From the NCBI GenBank assembly GCA_014529385.2, contig CM043968.1:7205648-7269647 (forward strand): a stretch of DNA of 64,000 bases. The letters are read 5' to 3'. Made by a program: the position numbers and the translations under genes. The first letter of the stretch is position 1, and each line of letters opens with the position of its first letter. This document shows, one piece after another, positions 45,974-56,494 of this stretch. The DNA comes from Adiantum capillus-veneris. Lineage: Eukaryota; Streptophyta; Polypodiopsida; Polypodiales; Pteridaceae. A model generated the notes under the pieces. The model saw only the letters and a list, made by a program, of their open reading frames with translations, searched no databases and was not told the DNA's origin.

Positions 45974-48900
45974 TTATCCTTGAATGCCGATTGAAGATGA
46001 GCAAAAGCTCAACTTCTCCTTGTTGACCACCTTTGTAAACATGTCTGCAGGATTTTCACTTGTATGCACCTTTCCTAGCTTTAATTGTCCCTCTTCCAAA
46101 AGAGTGCGTATGAAGTGATATCTCACCTCAATGTGCTTTGTCCTTGAATGAAAGGTTGAGTTCTTCGCAAGATGGATAGCGCTTTGGCTATCACTGTACA
46201 AGACACAATTGTCTTGTTTGAATCCAAGCTCTTCTAAGAATTTGTGAAGCCACAGAATTTCTTTGCTTGCCTCCGTCATTGCTACATACTCTGCTTCCGT
46301 GGTAGAAAGTGAAACCACTTTCTGCAGCTTTGAAGCCTAGCTTACTGCTGTGCCTCCAACCGTGAACACATAGCCAGTAGTGGTCCTTCGAGTATCTTTG
46401 TCACCTGCCATATCTGCATTAGCATACCCTTCTAGAAAAATATCAGTTCCTCCAAAATACAAAGTATTTGTTGTTGTCCCTTTTAGATACCTAAGTATCC
46501 ACTTCACAGCTTGCCAATGCTCTTTACTTGGGTTGTCCATGAACCTACTCACAACTCCCACTACATGTGCAATGTCTGGCCTTGTCCAGACCATAGCATA
46601 CATTAGAGAACCTACCACTACAGCATATGGAACTTTAGACATACAGGCTATCTCCTCTTGTGTCTTTGGACACATATCCTTCGTTAGTTTAAAATGACCA
46701 GCCAAAGGTGTAGAAACTGGTTTTGCATTTTGCATTGCAAACCTTTCTAGTACCTTCTTGATGTAATATTCTTGAGATAGCTTTATTGTATTCTTCGTCC
46801 TATCCCTTGATATTTTCATACCAAGTATCCTCTTTGCAGTACCTAAATCTTTCATTGAAAAAGATTTGGACAGCTCCTCTTTTAGGTCTTTGATGTCCTG
46901 CATGTTAGCACTTGCAATCAACATGTCATCACCATACAACATTAGGATGATGAATTTCCCATCTCCCAAATTCTCCATGTAGACGCAGTGATCCGAGTTG
47001 CATCTTGTGAATCCATGATCCAACATCCATCAATCAAACTTCAAGTACCATTGTCTTTATGCTTGCTTTAAACCATACAAGCTCTTCTTTAATCTGCAAA
47101 CCATTTTCTCCTTACCTTTTACTTCATACCCCTTTGGTTGAAGCATGTAGATTTCCTCCTCTAAGTCACCGTGAGGGAATGCCGTATTTACATCCATTTG
47201 CTCGAGATTTAGATCATGAGCAGCCACAAGGCTTAAGACAAGCCTAATTGAGTTCATTTTTACAATAGGAGAAAATATTTCATTGAAGTCAATACCTTTC
47301 TTTTGAGAAAAACCTTTTACCACAAGCCTAGAATTATACCTTTTCTTCCCACCTTCTTCTTCCTTTAGCTTGTACACCCATTTGTTTTGAAGTGCCCGCT
47401 TACCTTTAGGCAACTCAACCAACTCCCATGTTTGGTTGCGATGTAGTGAGTCCATCTCCACTTGCATGCTCTTCGTCCATTCTTCTTTGGATTCATGTTG
47501 CATAGCTTCTTCATATGATTCCGGCTCTCCAAAATCTGAGATCAAGAGATGGTTGAAGGAAGGAACAAATCTTTCTGAAGGTCTACTTGCTCTTGTAGAT
47601 CTTCGGGGAATAGGTTGAGGCTCCTCATTTGGTTGACGTTGTTGCACATTGTCACCGTTTGCAGTCCTTGAGTCTTCACCATCCTCAAGCTCCATGTACT
47701 CATCACCTGTTTCTTTTGTTTGTTTTCTTTCCAAGTAATCTTTGTACATATTTTGTTCGTTAAAAATTACATCCCTACTCCTTAAGATTTTACCATCTTC
47801 AGGATTCCATAGGCGATACCCAAAGTCTCCTTCTCCATAGCCAATGAAGAAACACTTTTTGGACTTTGCATCTAACTTTGTCCTTAGGCTTCTATCTATG
47901 TGCATGAAAGCCTCACACACAAACACTTTGAGAAATGCATAATTCACCGGTTTAACTGTCCATGCCTCTTCTGGAACTCCCCCATACAATGCCGTTGAGG
48001 GTGACCGATTGATTAAGTACACAGACGTACTTACAACTTCCGCCCAAAGCTCAAGCAGTAGACCTGCATGTAGCCGCATGCCTGCTCGTTCCATGAAATC
48101 CCATTTTGTTGAGGTGTCCTTGGGGTTGTCCTTTGCCTCCGAATGCCATTGCTAGCACAAATGCTTTCAAAAGCTTGGATGCAATATTCGCCTCCATTGT
48201 CGGATCTGAGGCATTTAACCTTGGTACCTGTTTCATTTTCCACAAAGGCTTTCCACCTTTGAAATATGGAAAATACATCGGATTTATTCTTCATGACATA
48301 AACCCATGTTTTTCTAGTCGCTTCGTCTATGAATGTTACATAGTACAATGACCCACCAAGTGATGGTGTAGTTGCAGGACCCCAAACATCAGAATGAACC
48401 AACTCAAGTTTTTTATTTTTTCTTTCATTTCCTGATTTTTGAAATTTTACCCTCTTTTGTTTACCATAAACACAATCTTCACATAACTCTAAGTCCACTT
48501 CTTTCAAACCTGGTAGAAGCTTCTTTGTTTGAAGGATTTGCATTCCTTTCGCACTCATATGCCCAAGTCAGTAGTGCCACACCGCACTGTCAACTTCTGT
48601 AGTTGCTGCACAAGCTGAAGGTTGCGTCCTAACAGTACACAAGTAAAGTGTACCGACTTTTTTACCCTTGGCAACCACCAAAGATCCCTTTGAGATCTTC
48701 CACCGTTTGTTTCCAAATGCAATGTTGTGACCTTCATCGTCCAATTGTCCTGTAGAGATCAAATTTTTGCGAAGAGAAGGAACATCCCTAACATCTTTAA
48801 GCTTCCATTCATTTCCGTTAGCAGTTTTGATAGAAACTGTACCTTTGCCAACAATCTCACAAGCTTCATCATCTCCCAAGTATACATACCCAAAATTACC

Positions 48901-49827
48901 TTTGGTGTAGTCTTGGAAATGTTGCTTGTGCGGTGTCGCATGGAATGAAGCCCCGGAATCTACTATCTAGGAATTAGACACATTGTCTAATGAGAGAATT
49001 AGAGCATCTTGCTCTACTTTACCTGCCACATTGGCCTTCGATGTTGGCTTGTTGTCTTGAGACTCTGTCTCCTTCTTCTTCTTGGACCAGCAATCCTTCT
49101 TGACGTGGCCCTTCTTGCTGCAGTTCCAACATTCAAGAACTGACTTTGTGCGTGACTTGCTCCGCCTTGAGCGATCACGACCCTTTTGGTTTTTGAACCT
49201 CTCCTTAATCCTTCCTCTTGTTTCCACTGATAGTGCAGCACTTGATAATTCTCCTGTGCTTCTCCTTCGCATTTCCTCGCTTAGGAGAACACCCACAACA
49301 TCATCAAACTTAAGAGTATTTGTGCCAGAGATAGAATTACTTACAGCCATCACAAGGCTGTCCCAACTATCCGGTAGAGATGATAGTATAAGGAGAGCTC
49401 GTACTTCGTCATCGAAATTGATTTTCACTGATCAAAGTTGACTTATGTTTGTGTTAAAGTCATTTAGGTATTCTGCAACTGAACCATTCTCTGCCATCTT
49501 TAGATTGAACAAGCGCTTCATAAGAAATACCTTATTGGATGCCGATGGTTTCTCGTAGAAGTCGTCAAGTGACTTCATCAAGTCCTCCGTGGTCTTCATC
49601 TCCGAAACATTGAAGTCCACCGTTGACGCCAAGCTTAACCGGATTTTTCCCAGTGCCTTTCGATCAAGGACAATCCATGCTTCATATGCCATTGTTGCGG
49701 GCTTCTTCGCAAGACTGCCTAGTGGCAAATAGTCCTTCTGGTAGAGATAGTCTTCAATCTGCATCTTCCCATGTTGGTAGTTTTATCCGTTGAACTTCTC
49801 AATCTTGAGCTTCCCTTCCTCCGTCAT
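45974..49827 (-). pseudogene. Element H copia polyprotein, multiple stops
   Basis: Gag starts at 49827 (MTEEGKLKIEKFNG), with a stop directly after this motif, and continues to 48967 with another stop and the knuckle CWNCSKKGHVKKDC. Protease begins around DSGASFHATP (48955), then GAG-pre-integrase and integrase (48558-48031, HSDVWGP, RSDNGGEY). The frame shifts near 48095 inside the third catalytic block. 48094-47057 is integrase C-terminus plus RT start. 47026-46337 is RT with YGDD in place of the usual YVDD. 46318-45974 is the end of RNase H (STTEAEYVAM). Stops at about 46336 and 47050 separate the last pieces. The frame could be rejoined with few changes, suggesting moderate age. Confidence 0.92.
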
Positions 49828-49900
49828 AACTCCCACTCAATTCAAGGAATCCTTTCCTTGAGATAATTTAGCTACGACCAAACCTTGCTTTGATACCAGT

Positions 49901-50678
49901 TGTTAGGAAATAAGACGTAGCTAAATAGATAATTGAGTAGATTACTTAATGGAGAGAGACAGATTTATATACATGAGATTATAGAGTAGAGAGAGAGAGA
50001 GTACACACGATATACGTGGTTCACCCAATGTGGGCTACGTCCACGGGAAAGCAGCCACTCAATGGCTTTAGTACTTCAAAACAAGAAGTAGTTTACAAAG
50101 GGATTATACCCTTAATGGAGCTCCCTCCTTGCTTCACTCTCACCACCTCACACTCACCTTGTTGCATCAACTTCACACTATGAAATGTGTGTAGAAATGG
50201 CCTCCTTTTATAGGCCAAAAGGGCTGCCCTCTCTTATGAGAGACAGCCATGTGTAGCCGCCCTTGTGCGAATAAGTCCAAATCGGACCCTCCAATCCACC
50301 CATGTGTGGCCGCCCTTGAGAAGACAAGTCCGCTTTTGAATTCGGCCACCGGCCACCGGCCATTGACTTCCGACCACCGGCCATCGGCCATTGACTACCA
50401 GCCACCGGCCAACCGACCGGTTGTTTTCTGACCACTTTTCGACCGCCGTCCGGCCATAATATTCCGGCGAAAAAGAATATTCCGGCGAAAAAAAATTCTC
50501 GGGGGGCATCTGCCCCCGAGGCCTTTAAAGTTGCCCTTGATTCTTGTTCGTGAAAATTTTGGTTTCCGGTGAGTGATTTTCCTTCATGCACGATGGCTTC
50601 TCCTCATAATGGGGGCCTTACAAATGTGCGCTTTTACCACATAAAATTACAAGGGTAAATCAGGCTCCATACTTAACA
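49901..50678 (-). repeat. 5' LTR of element H
   Basis: 778 bp. It is longer than its partner chiefly through a duplicated AATATTCCGGCGAAAAA segment (about 50459-50490). Confidence 0.92.
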
Positions 50679-51755
<1,077 letters not shown>

Positions 51756-51898
51756 CATCAGGGATTTAATATTTACATAATTACGATAAATTTTGTGTGA
51801 TCACAAGGTCTTATTGACACATTTACATGATTACACTAAACACGATCACAAAGAATCCGGTTAAGGGCAACCTGGAAACCCACTAAAATCCCGCTAGG

Positions 51899-51940
51899 CT
51901 TTTTAGTATTCCCGGCAGGCCCGCCGGGAATACTGAAAAG
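51899..51940. repeat. 18-bp-stem inverted repeat (hairpin)
   Basis: The left arm is 51899-51916 and the right arm 51923-51940, containing AGTATTCCCGGC and GCCGGGAATACT. One wobble mismatch and a 6-base spacer. It lies in a GC-rich segment that differs from the AT-rich surroundings. Confidence 0.85.
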
Positions 51941-52013
51941 CTCGGCGGGTCCGCAAAATTATATATATACGGGCCCAATCGGGTCCGCTGGGTGTTATTT
52001 CATTGCTTCATCT

Positions 52014-52020
52014 TCACACA

Positions 52021-52064
<44 letters not shown>
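52014..52064. repeat. (CA)n/(GA)n compound microsatellite
   Basis: CA dinucleotides passing directly into GA dinucleotides. Confidence 0.95.
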
Positions 52065-52112
52065 CACTTTGCAGGTACGTCAAGAGGAGAGAGGAGAGAA
52101 AGAGAGAGGGGG

Positions 52113-52263
52113 TCGTGTGGGAGCGTGCTCTGCGTCGCATTGCACGACAGTAGTGGAGTACCTGACCACACGATCCGTGTATGTGTTATGTGTGTGTATG
52201 CGTTGTGTGGTAGCGTGCCTTTTGTCGTATTGCACGACATTCATAAGATACCTTACCACACAA
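52113..52263. repeat. Two 61-bp hairpins with covarying stems, 90-bp period
   Basis: Hairpin 1 (52113-52173) has arms TCGTGTGG and CCACACGA. Hairpin 2 (52203-52263) has arms TTGTGTGG and CCACACAA; the differing base pair changed on both sides. Both share the inner block ATTGCACGACA, which also pairs with an upstream GTCG, giving an inner stem. Confidence 0.8.
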
Positions 52264-52299
52264 TGGGAGTGTGTGCGTAAGCTGTCCTACTGAACAGTG

Positions 52300-52715
52300 C
52301 TTACCACGGGGGCATCACCTCGATGACGCGGGGAAGATGGTGTCCTTGTGGTAAGTATTGGCTTATTGTCTGGGCACTATGTCGGTAACGCGGCGAATCT
52401 AGAATCCTTATGGTAAGTCAACTTCCCTTCCCCTTTTCCCAAAAAACATATGGGCATCGATCGGTAACGCGGCCATATGATGTTCATATGCAAGCTATTA
52501 GTTCTCCTTAGATTCATGCGACACTCGATCCGTAACGCACCTAATAGAGTGTCGTTTGTTAGAAGCATCTTTTTTAACATAAATGTGGCATTCAGGTCAT
52601 TAACCCGATCATATGAACTTCATATAATTTGTAGGTGCATGTGCAGTTAATTTTTTAAGTATTAAGTATATGAAATACTTGGTCGGTAACGCGGCTGTGA
52701 AGAGTATTTCATATA
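52300..52715. repeat. Series of hairpins sharing the loop motif TCGGTAACGCGGC
   Basis: Motif copies are at 52382-52394, 52461-52473, 52529-52541 (TCCGTAACGCACC) and 52683-52695, and a weaker one at 52321-52331. Flanking arms are different but complementary: CTTACCAC/GTGGTAAG (52300, 52348), CATATGG/CCATATG (52447, 52473), CGACACTC/GAGTGTCG (52519, 52547) and a 13-bp perfect pair at 52667-52679/52703-52715. The copy at 52382 has no clear stem. Confidence 0.8.
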
Positions 52716-52808
52716 CAAATGTTTGAATTGTTTGATTTTTTTGTTTTTAATTGTCCATATGAAATTATATACCAGCTAATCATATTCAAAAGAATGCTTT
52801 ATTTATCA

Positions 52809-53132
52809 ATCATCGCTATGTTAAATTCTCCATTTATATAAATTATATGCACAAAAGTATTTGCACACAATTTGCATGTTAAATATTATTTTTAATCTTT
52901 TTAAAGGACCTCAAGCATCATCGCTATTTTTAATGCTTCATTTACATAAATTCTTTGTAAAAAAGAATTTGCACACAATTTGCATGTTAAATATTCTTTT
53001 GTATCTTTTTAAAGAGCATCAATTATCATCGCTATTTTGAATGCTACATTTACATAAATTCTATGTAAAAAAGTGTGTGAACACAATTTACATGTTAAAT
53101 ATTTATTTCTATCTTTTTAAAGAGCAAAACAT
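52809..53132 (+). repeat. Tandem array, three units of 108 bp
   Basis: Units start with ATCATCGCTAT at 52809, 52917 and 53025 and share CACAATTTGCATGTTAAATA (third unit CACAATTTACATG) and ATCTTTTTAAAG. The array is AT-rich and lies 400 bp upstream of the kinase-like gene. Confidence 0.88.
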
Positions 53133-53531
53133 TCTTTGCAATTTTCTAGTCCGATTTGTACACTTCCAATGTTTTAAATGTTTTTGAAGTCTTTAAGTCA
53201 GTGTGTGCTTTGTTTGAACTAGTATGTGCGCACAGAGAAAAATATAAGTTAAAAATTCAATATGTGTTGAAATGTGCCAGACTGTTATTATGTATTGTTT
53301 GATTTGAATTAGGTTCTTATAAACCACTTGTTTGATCTGCATTTTATACATGTAACAGATTGCGATTTTAAGTGAATATTATTTTTAAAATTTTATCAAT
53401 ATTTCCTTGCACATTTCTTAAAGTCTACAAGTCGTGGTTAAGGGTTTGCCTGAAATAGTGTGAGAGTGATAGTGTCATTAGCAACCATGAATGACTATTT
53501 GATATGTTGTTTTTTATTGTCCAGTGCAAAT

Positions 53532-54938
53532 ATGACGCCAGATCAAAAGAAAAGTATTATGCGTGCCATTCAGAAAGAATGCATTTTGGCAATCTCATCA
53601 TGTGCAGATGGTCACATACAACGGATTACTGAAAGCGATGTCTTCATCAAAGACCTCACTAGCGCTATATGGGAGAACACAGAGCGCAGGCTGCAAGGTG
53701 AAGGCCAATACAAGTTGTTGATTCCAGCAGGGATTCAAGAATTTGACCCCCACCACAAGGTTAAGACAGTGTTGGGCAATATGAAAGTATGTTGCAGAGA
53801 CTTAAAGGAAGATATCCCACCTGCCTGCGACATGTCAAAATTAGAGCTCTGGGATAAATTGTGGGAAGAACAGAAGGTAAAGATGAAGCATGTGAAAGCG
53901 CAGGACCAAGCAGCCTTACCCAAGCAATTGAAGATGGCCCAAGATGCGCAAGCAGCTTTGGGAGGTCGATCCGATGCTAGCGGCACTGGCACAATCATGC
54001 GCACGACTTTGAATGCCAAGTGCACTCATCTTGTTGGCATCCCTCACGAAGCCTTAGTAGAAGGTATGTTGGTGTGTGCACATTGTACACCATCAAAGGC
54101 ATCTCTTTTTTTTCCAGACCACATTACATATGTAGGAAAATGTTACAAGGGAGGGAGTAAGGCAAAATTTGACAGCTTTCAGACAGAGCAAGGAATGCAA
54201 ACGCTTCACCCCTCCATTGTAAGGTGCATTGGCTTTACTACCGAAGCCCCTTGGATCACAATATTCCCATACTACAATGGGGGTACCGTGGGGGACGTGA
54301 TGTGTCGCTTACCATTTGCTCACAGATTGTTCAGACGACACATGCACAGGCTACAACACGGCTATAGGTCATTGCCTGCAGCAAATCTTCATGTACAAGA
54401 GATAGACGCAGCATGGATCAAAGCAGTGATCGAGTAGATGCCAGCCATCTGTCACACCTTAATCGATGGCGTTGCGGCCGCCCACTCGACCGGGATAGTG
54501 CACAATGACCTCCATCCGTTCAACATAATGTTGGACTTTACTCACGCCAATAAACCCTGCGTCTGCATCATTGATTGGGGGATGATGCTTAGAATGCCAG
54601 CTAAGCGTGCAACAATTAATTATTTGCATCCAAGCGCACAGTCGGACTCTACAATTTTGGAGGCATAGAGAGCAGGGGATGTTGAGATGGCTAAGCGACC
54701 GTGGATTGCTCCAGAACTATATGATCCACGACGCACAGATGCATACACAAAAGCGAGCGACATTTATGCATTGGGCTATATATTCGACATGCTGGCAGAT
54801 TTTTGGATTGCAGCCAAAAAAGTTTATTTTCCAAAAGAAGTTTTTCCTCACCCGGACGAAGATGTTATAAGGGCTATATCGGATTAAAGTAGATTGTTGG
54901 ATGAAGTTAAAAGAACAAGAGCAAAGAAGAAATGCTTC
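53532..54938 (+). pseudogene. Protein-kinase-like gene with two in-frame TAG codons
   Basis: The ATG at 53532 lies just behind a splice-acceptor-like TTATTGTCCAG (53514-53524), so an upstream exon may exist. About 190 residues without recognised domain come first. A small intron is likely at 54064-54117 (GTATGT...TTTTTTTCCAG, 54 nt). The kinase-like part begins with LHPSIVRCIGF and a hinge-like ITIFPYYNGGTVGDVM. A catalytic loop GIVHNDLHPFNIML (HND in place of HRD) is near 54505. CIIDWGM (DWG for DFG) is near 54570, RPWIAPEL near 54700 and KASDIYALGYIFDML after it. A normal glycine loop and VAIK lysine are not evident. TAG stops at 54435 and 54666 break the frame without shifting it; the tail ends at a TAA (54885). 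It is either a pseudogene or needs further splicing. Confidence 0.65.
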
Positions 54939-55350
54939 TAACGTGTTCATATTTTTCAAAAAACAATTAAAGACATTCCCTAACCTTGTCCAACGTCCCC
55001 TTATTGAACTTGCACCATCATTTTATCCGATCTAAACATTTTTATGAGCTACATGTCTTGTCCAGGGTATTCTATTTTTTATTGAAGTGTATTATCTAGT
55101 TTGAAGTGCTTCACCTAATTGAGTTAATTATTTTTAGTCATTTCAAATTTTTCATGTTGAGTGTTGGTATTTCAAATTTGCCTTGTGGTTCAATTAGTCG
55201 CATTAGTTGTGGTTTGATTTAGTGGATTCTGATGTCTAATGTAGTGGACGAGAAGTTGTTATCTTGTGCATCCGTGAGACTGTTCAATCGTGAAATATAT
55301 ATTTGCCAATGATATTGAATATTTGAATATTTGTCTATATGTTGATTGCA
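54939..55350. other. Spacer between kinase-like and RING-like reading frames
   Basis: AT-rich and non-coding. It ends with an acceptor-like TTGATTGCAG at about 55342-55351, so part may be an intron joining the two coding blocks. Confidence 0.4.
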
Positions 55351-55363
55351 GCTCCAAGAGAAA

Positions 55364-56380
55364 ATGACCGATGAAGAACAATATATTGGCACATCATCAG
55401 TGCCCGATGATCAACAACGACCGGCTGTTAATGCATTTCAGCGCATGAAATCTCTAGCACACGGTATGTCACCACAACAAGCAATGTGCACTGCTCGACG
55501 ACTCTCAAAAGGGGCAAATCCAAACAGAGATCAATAAAGAAGTGACAAAGGACATGATCAAGACAATATGGCCATGTGAGGACACAGAGACCATGAAAGG
55601 AAGGTGGAAGGTTTCAAAGTGCAACCATGATGCGATAAAAGAAAACGCTAAGAGGATTTACTTGGAAGTTTATGGCCATTCCTTGCACAATGCAGATTGT
55701 GCGCTATATTTTGCAAAAATGTTATATGTTCACTTTGTGCAACAACGACCAGTAGACTTTTTGTCAAAGGAGACAACTGTTGCCACTCATGATATAAGGG
55801 AGAGTTGTGTCACTTTCACCCGAGATGAGTTATTGATAGTGGAGGCGCCGACCTATAGTTAAAGAGAGAGAAGGATATTTACATGACACAGTTGGCAGAG
55901 AAAGATGAAAAAATAGCACGGCTTTCTATAGCCACCTAGACACCCCAACCGTCACAAGTCCAGATGGAGAAAAGCATTCACCACTTAAGCCAAAACGTTC
56001 AAAATCTGACACAGCGAGTAAATCCAACACCTGTACAAGGGACACACATCAATCACCTTGTCTTGCATCTAGATATGGTCCCCTCGTCTACTTCAGATGC
56101 ATTCTCTTCTTCCCAATGTCCAGTTTGCTACAAGAATTTTGACGGATGGAGTGGATATTATACATTGACATACAGTCATTATTATCACTACGTTTGTCTT
56201 GTTCATTTAATGCAAAATAGTAGCCGATGTGCAATCTATTCACAAGCTATTTCACAAGGAATATATATTATGTTTGGCATGGCAAATGAGTATAAATTAA
56301 AGCAAGCCCGCCAAGATACCCCTAGCACAATTAGAAATCTATTTACTGAACAAGATGCTACTTTAGAGCAACACAATTGA
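55364..56380 (+). pseudogene. Unrecognised ORF with RING-like C-terminal zinc motif, in three frames
   Basis: Block 1 (ATG 55364) reads MTDEEQYIGTSS to a TAA near 55537. Block 2, shifted by one (about 55509-55862), has WPCEDTETMKGRWKVSKC and a region with QQRPVDFLSKET. Block 3 (55964-56380) has a short coiled-coil-like start (IHHLSQNVQNLTQRV) and CPVCYKNFDGWSG, followed by HYYHYVCLVHL and a later Cys. This spacing resembles a degenerate RING finger, the E2-binding domain of many ubiquitin ligases, but the last ligand pair is incomplete. Frame changes could be introns or decay. It runs in the same direction as the kinase-like gene and converges on the hAT transposase, leaving about 115 bp between their 3' ends. 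Confidence 0.4.
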
Positions 56381-56494
56381 GATCGACAAACTATGTATAA
56401 TCGCGAAATATGAAGCATTGTATATGATCAAAACACATTTGAATGCAAGGTCTTTTACATTGGTTTTTGACACGATCTTCATTCTACTCTCAAG

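Larger units (their letters stand above)
45153..50678 (-). mobile_element. Element H: Ty1/copia retrotransposon, complete ends, broken ORF
   Basis: LTRs are at 45153-45913 (3') and 49901-50678 (5'), beginning TGTTAGGAAATAAG and ending CTTAACA on the plus strand. Flanks CGAGA (45148-45152) and TGAGA (50679-50683) are a target duplication with one change. The primer site TGGTATCAAAGC lies beside the right LTR. The polypurine tract (AAGTGGGAGAT) lies beside the left LTR. Confidence 0.94.

Noticed and set aside
51756-51775. CAGGGATTTAAT as a proven hAT terminal repeat
   Set aside because: I found no matching reverse-complement end or 8-bp duplication to the right of the transposase, so the boundary is only suggested in the findings.
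52300-52715. CRISPR-like array
   Set aside because: The shared motif is only about 13 bases, spacing is irregular (about 68-155 bp), the flanks pair with each other instead of being unique spacers, and this is a plant genome.
53532-54938. Stop-codon removal by RNA editing in the kinase-like gene
   Set aside because: U-to-C editing of stop codons is known from organelles of some ferns and hornworts, not from nuclear genes. Mutation of CAG to TAG in a methylated repeat is simpler.
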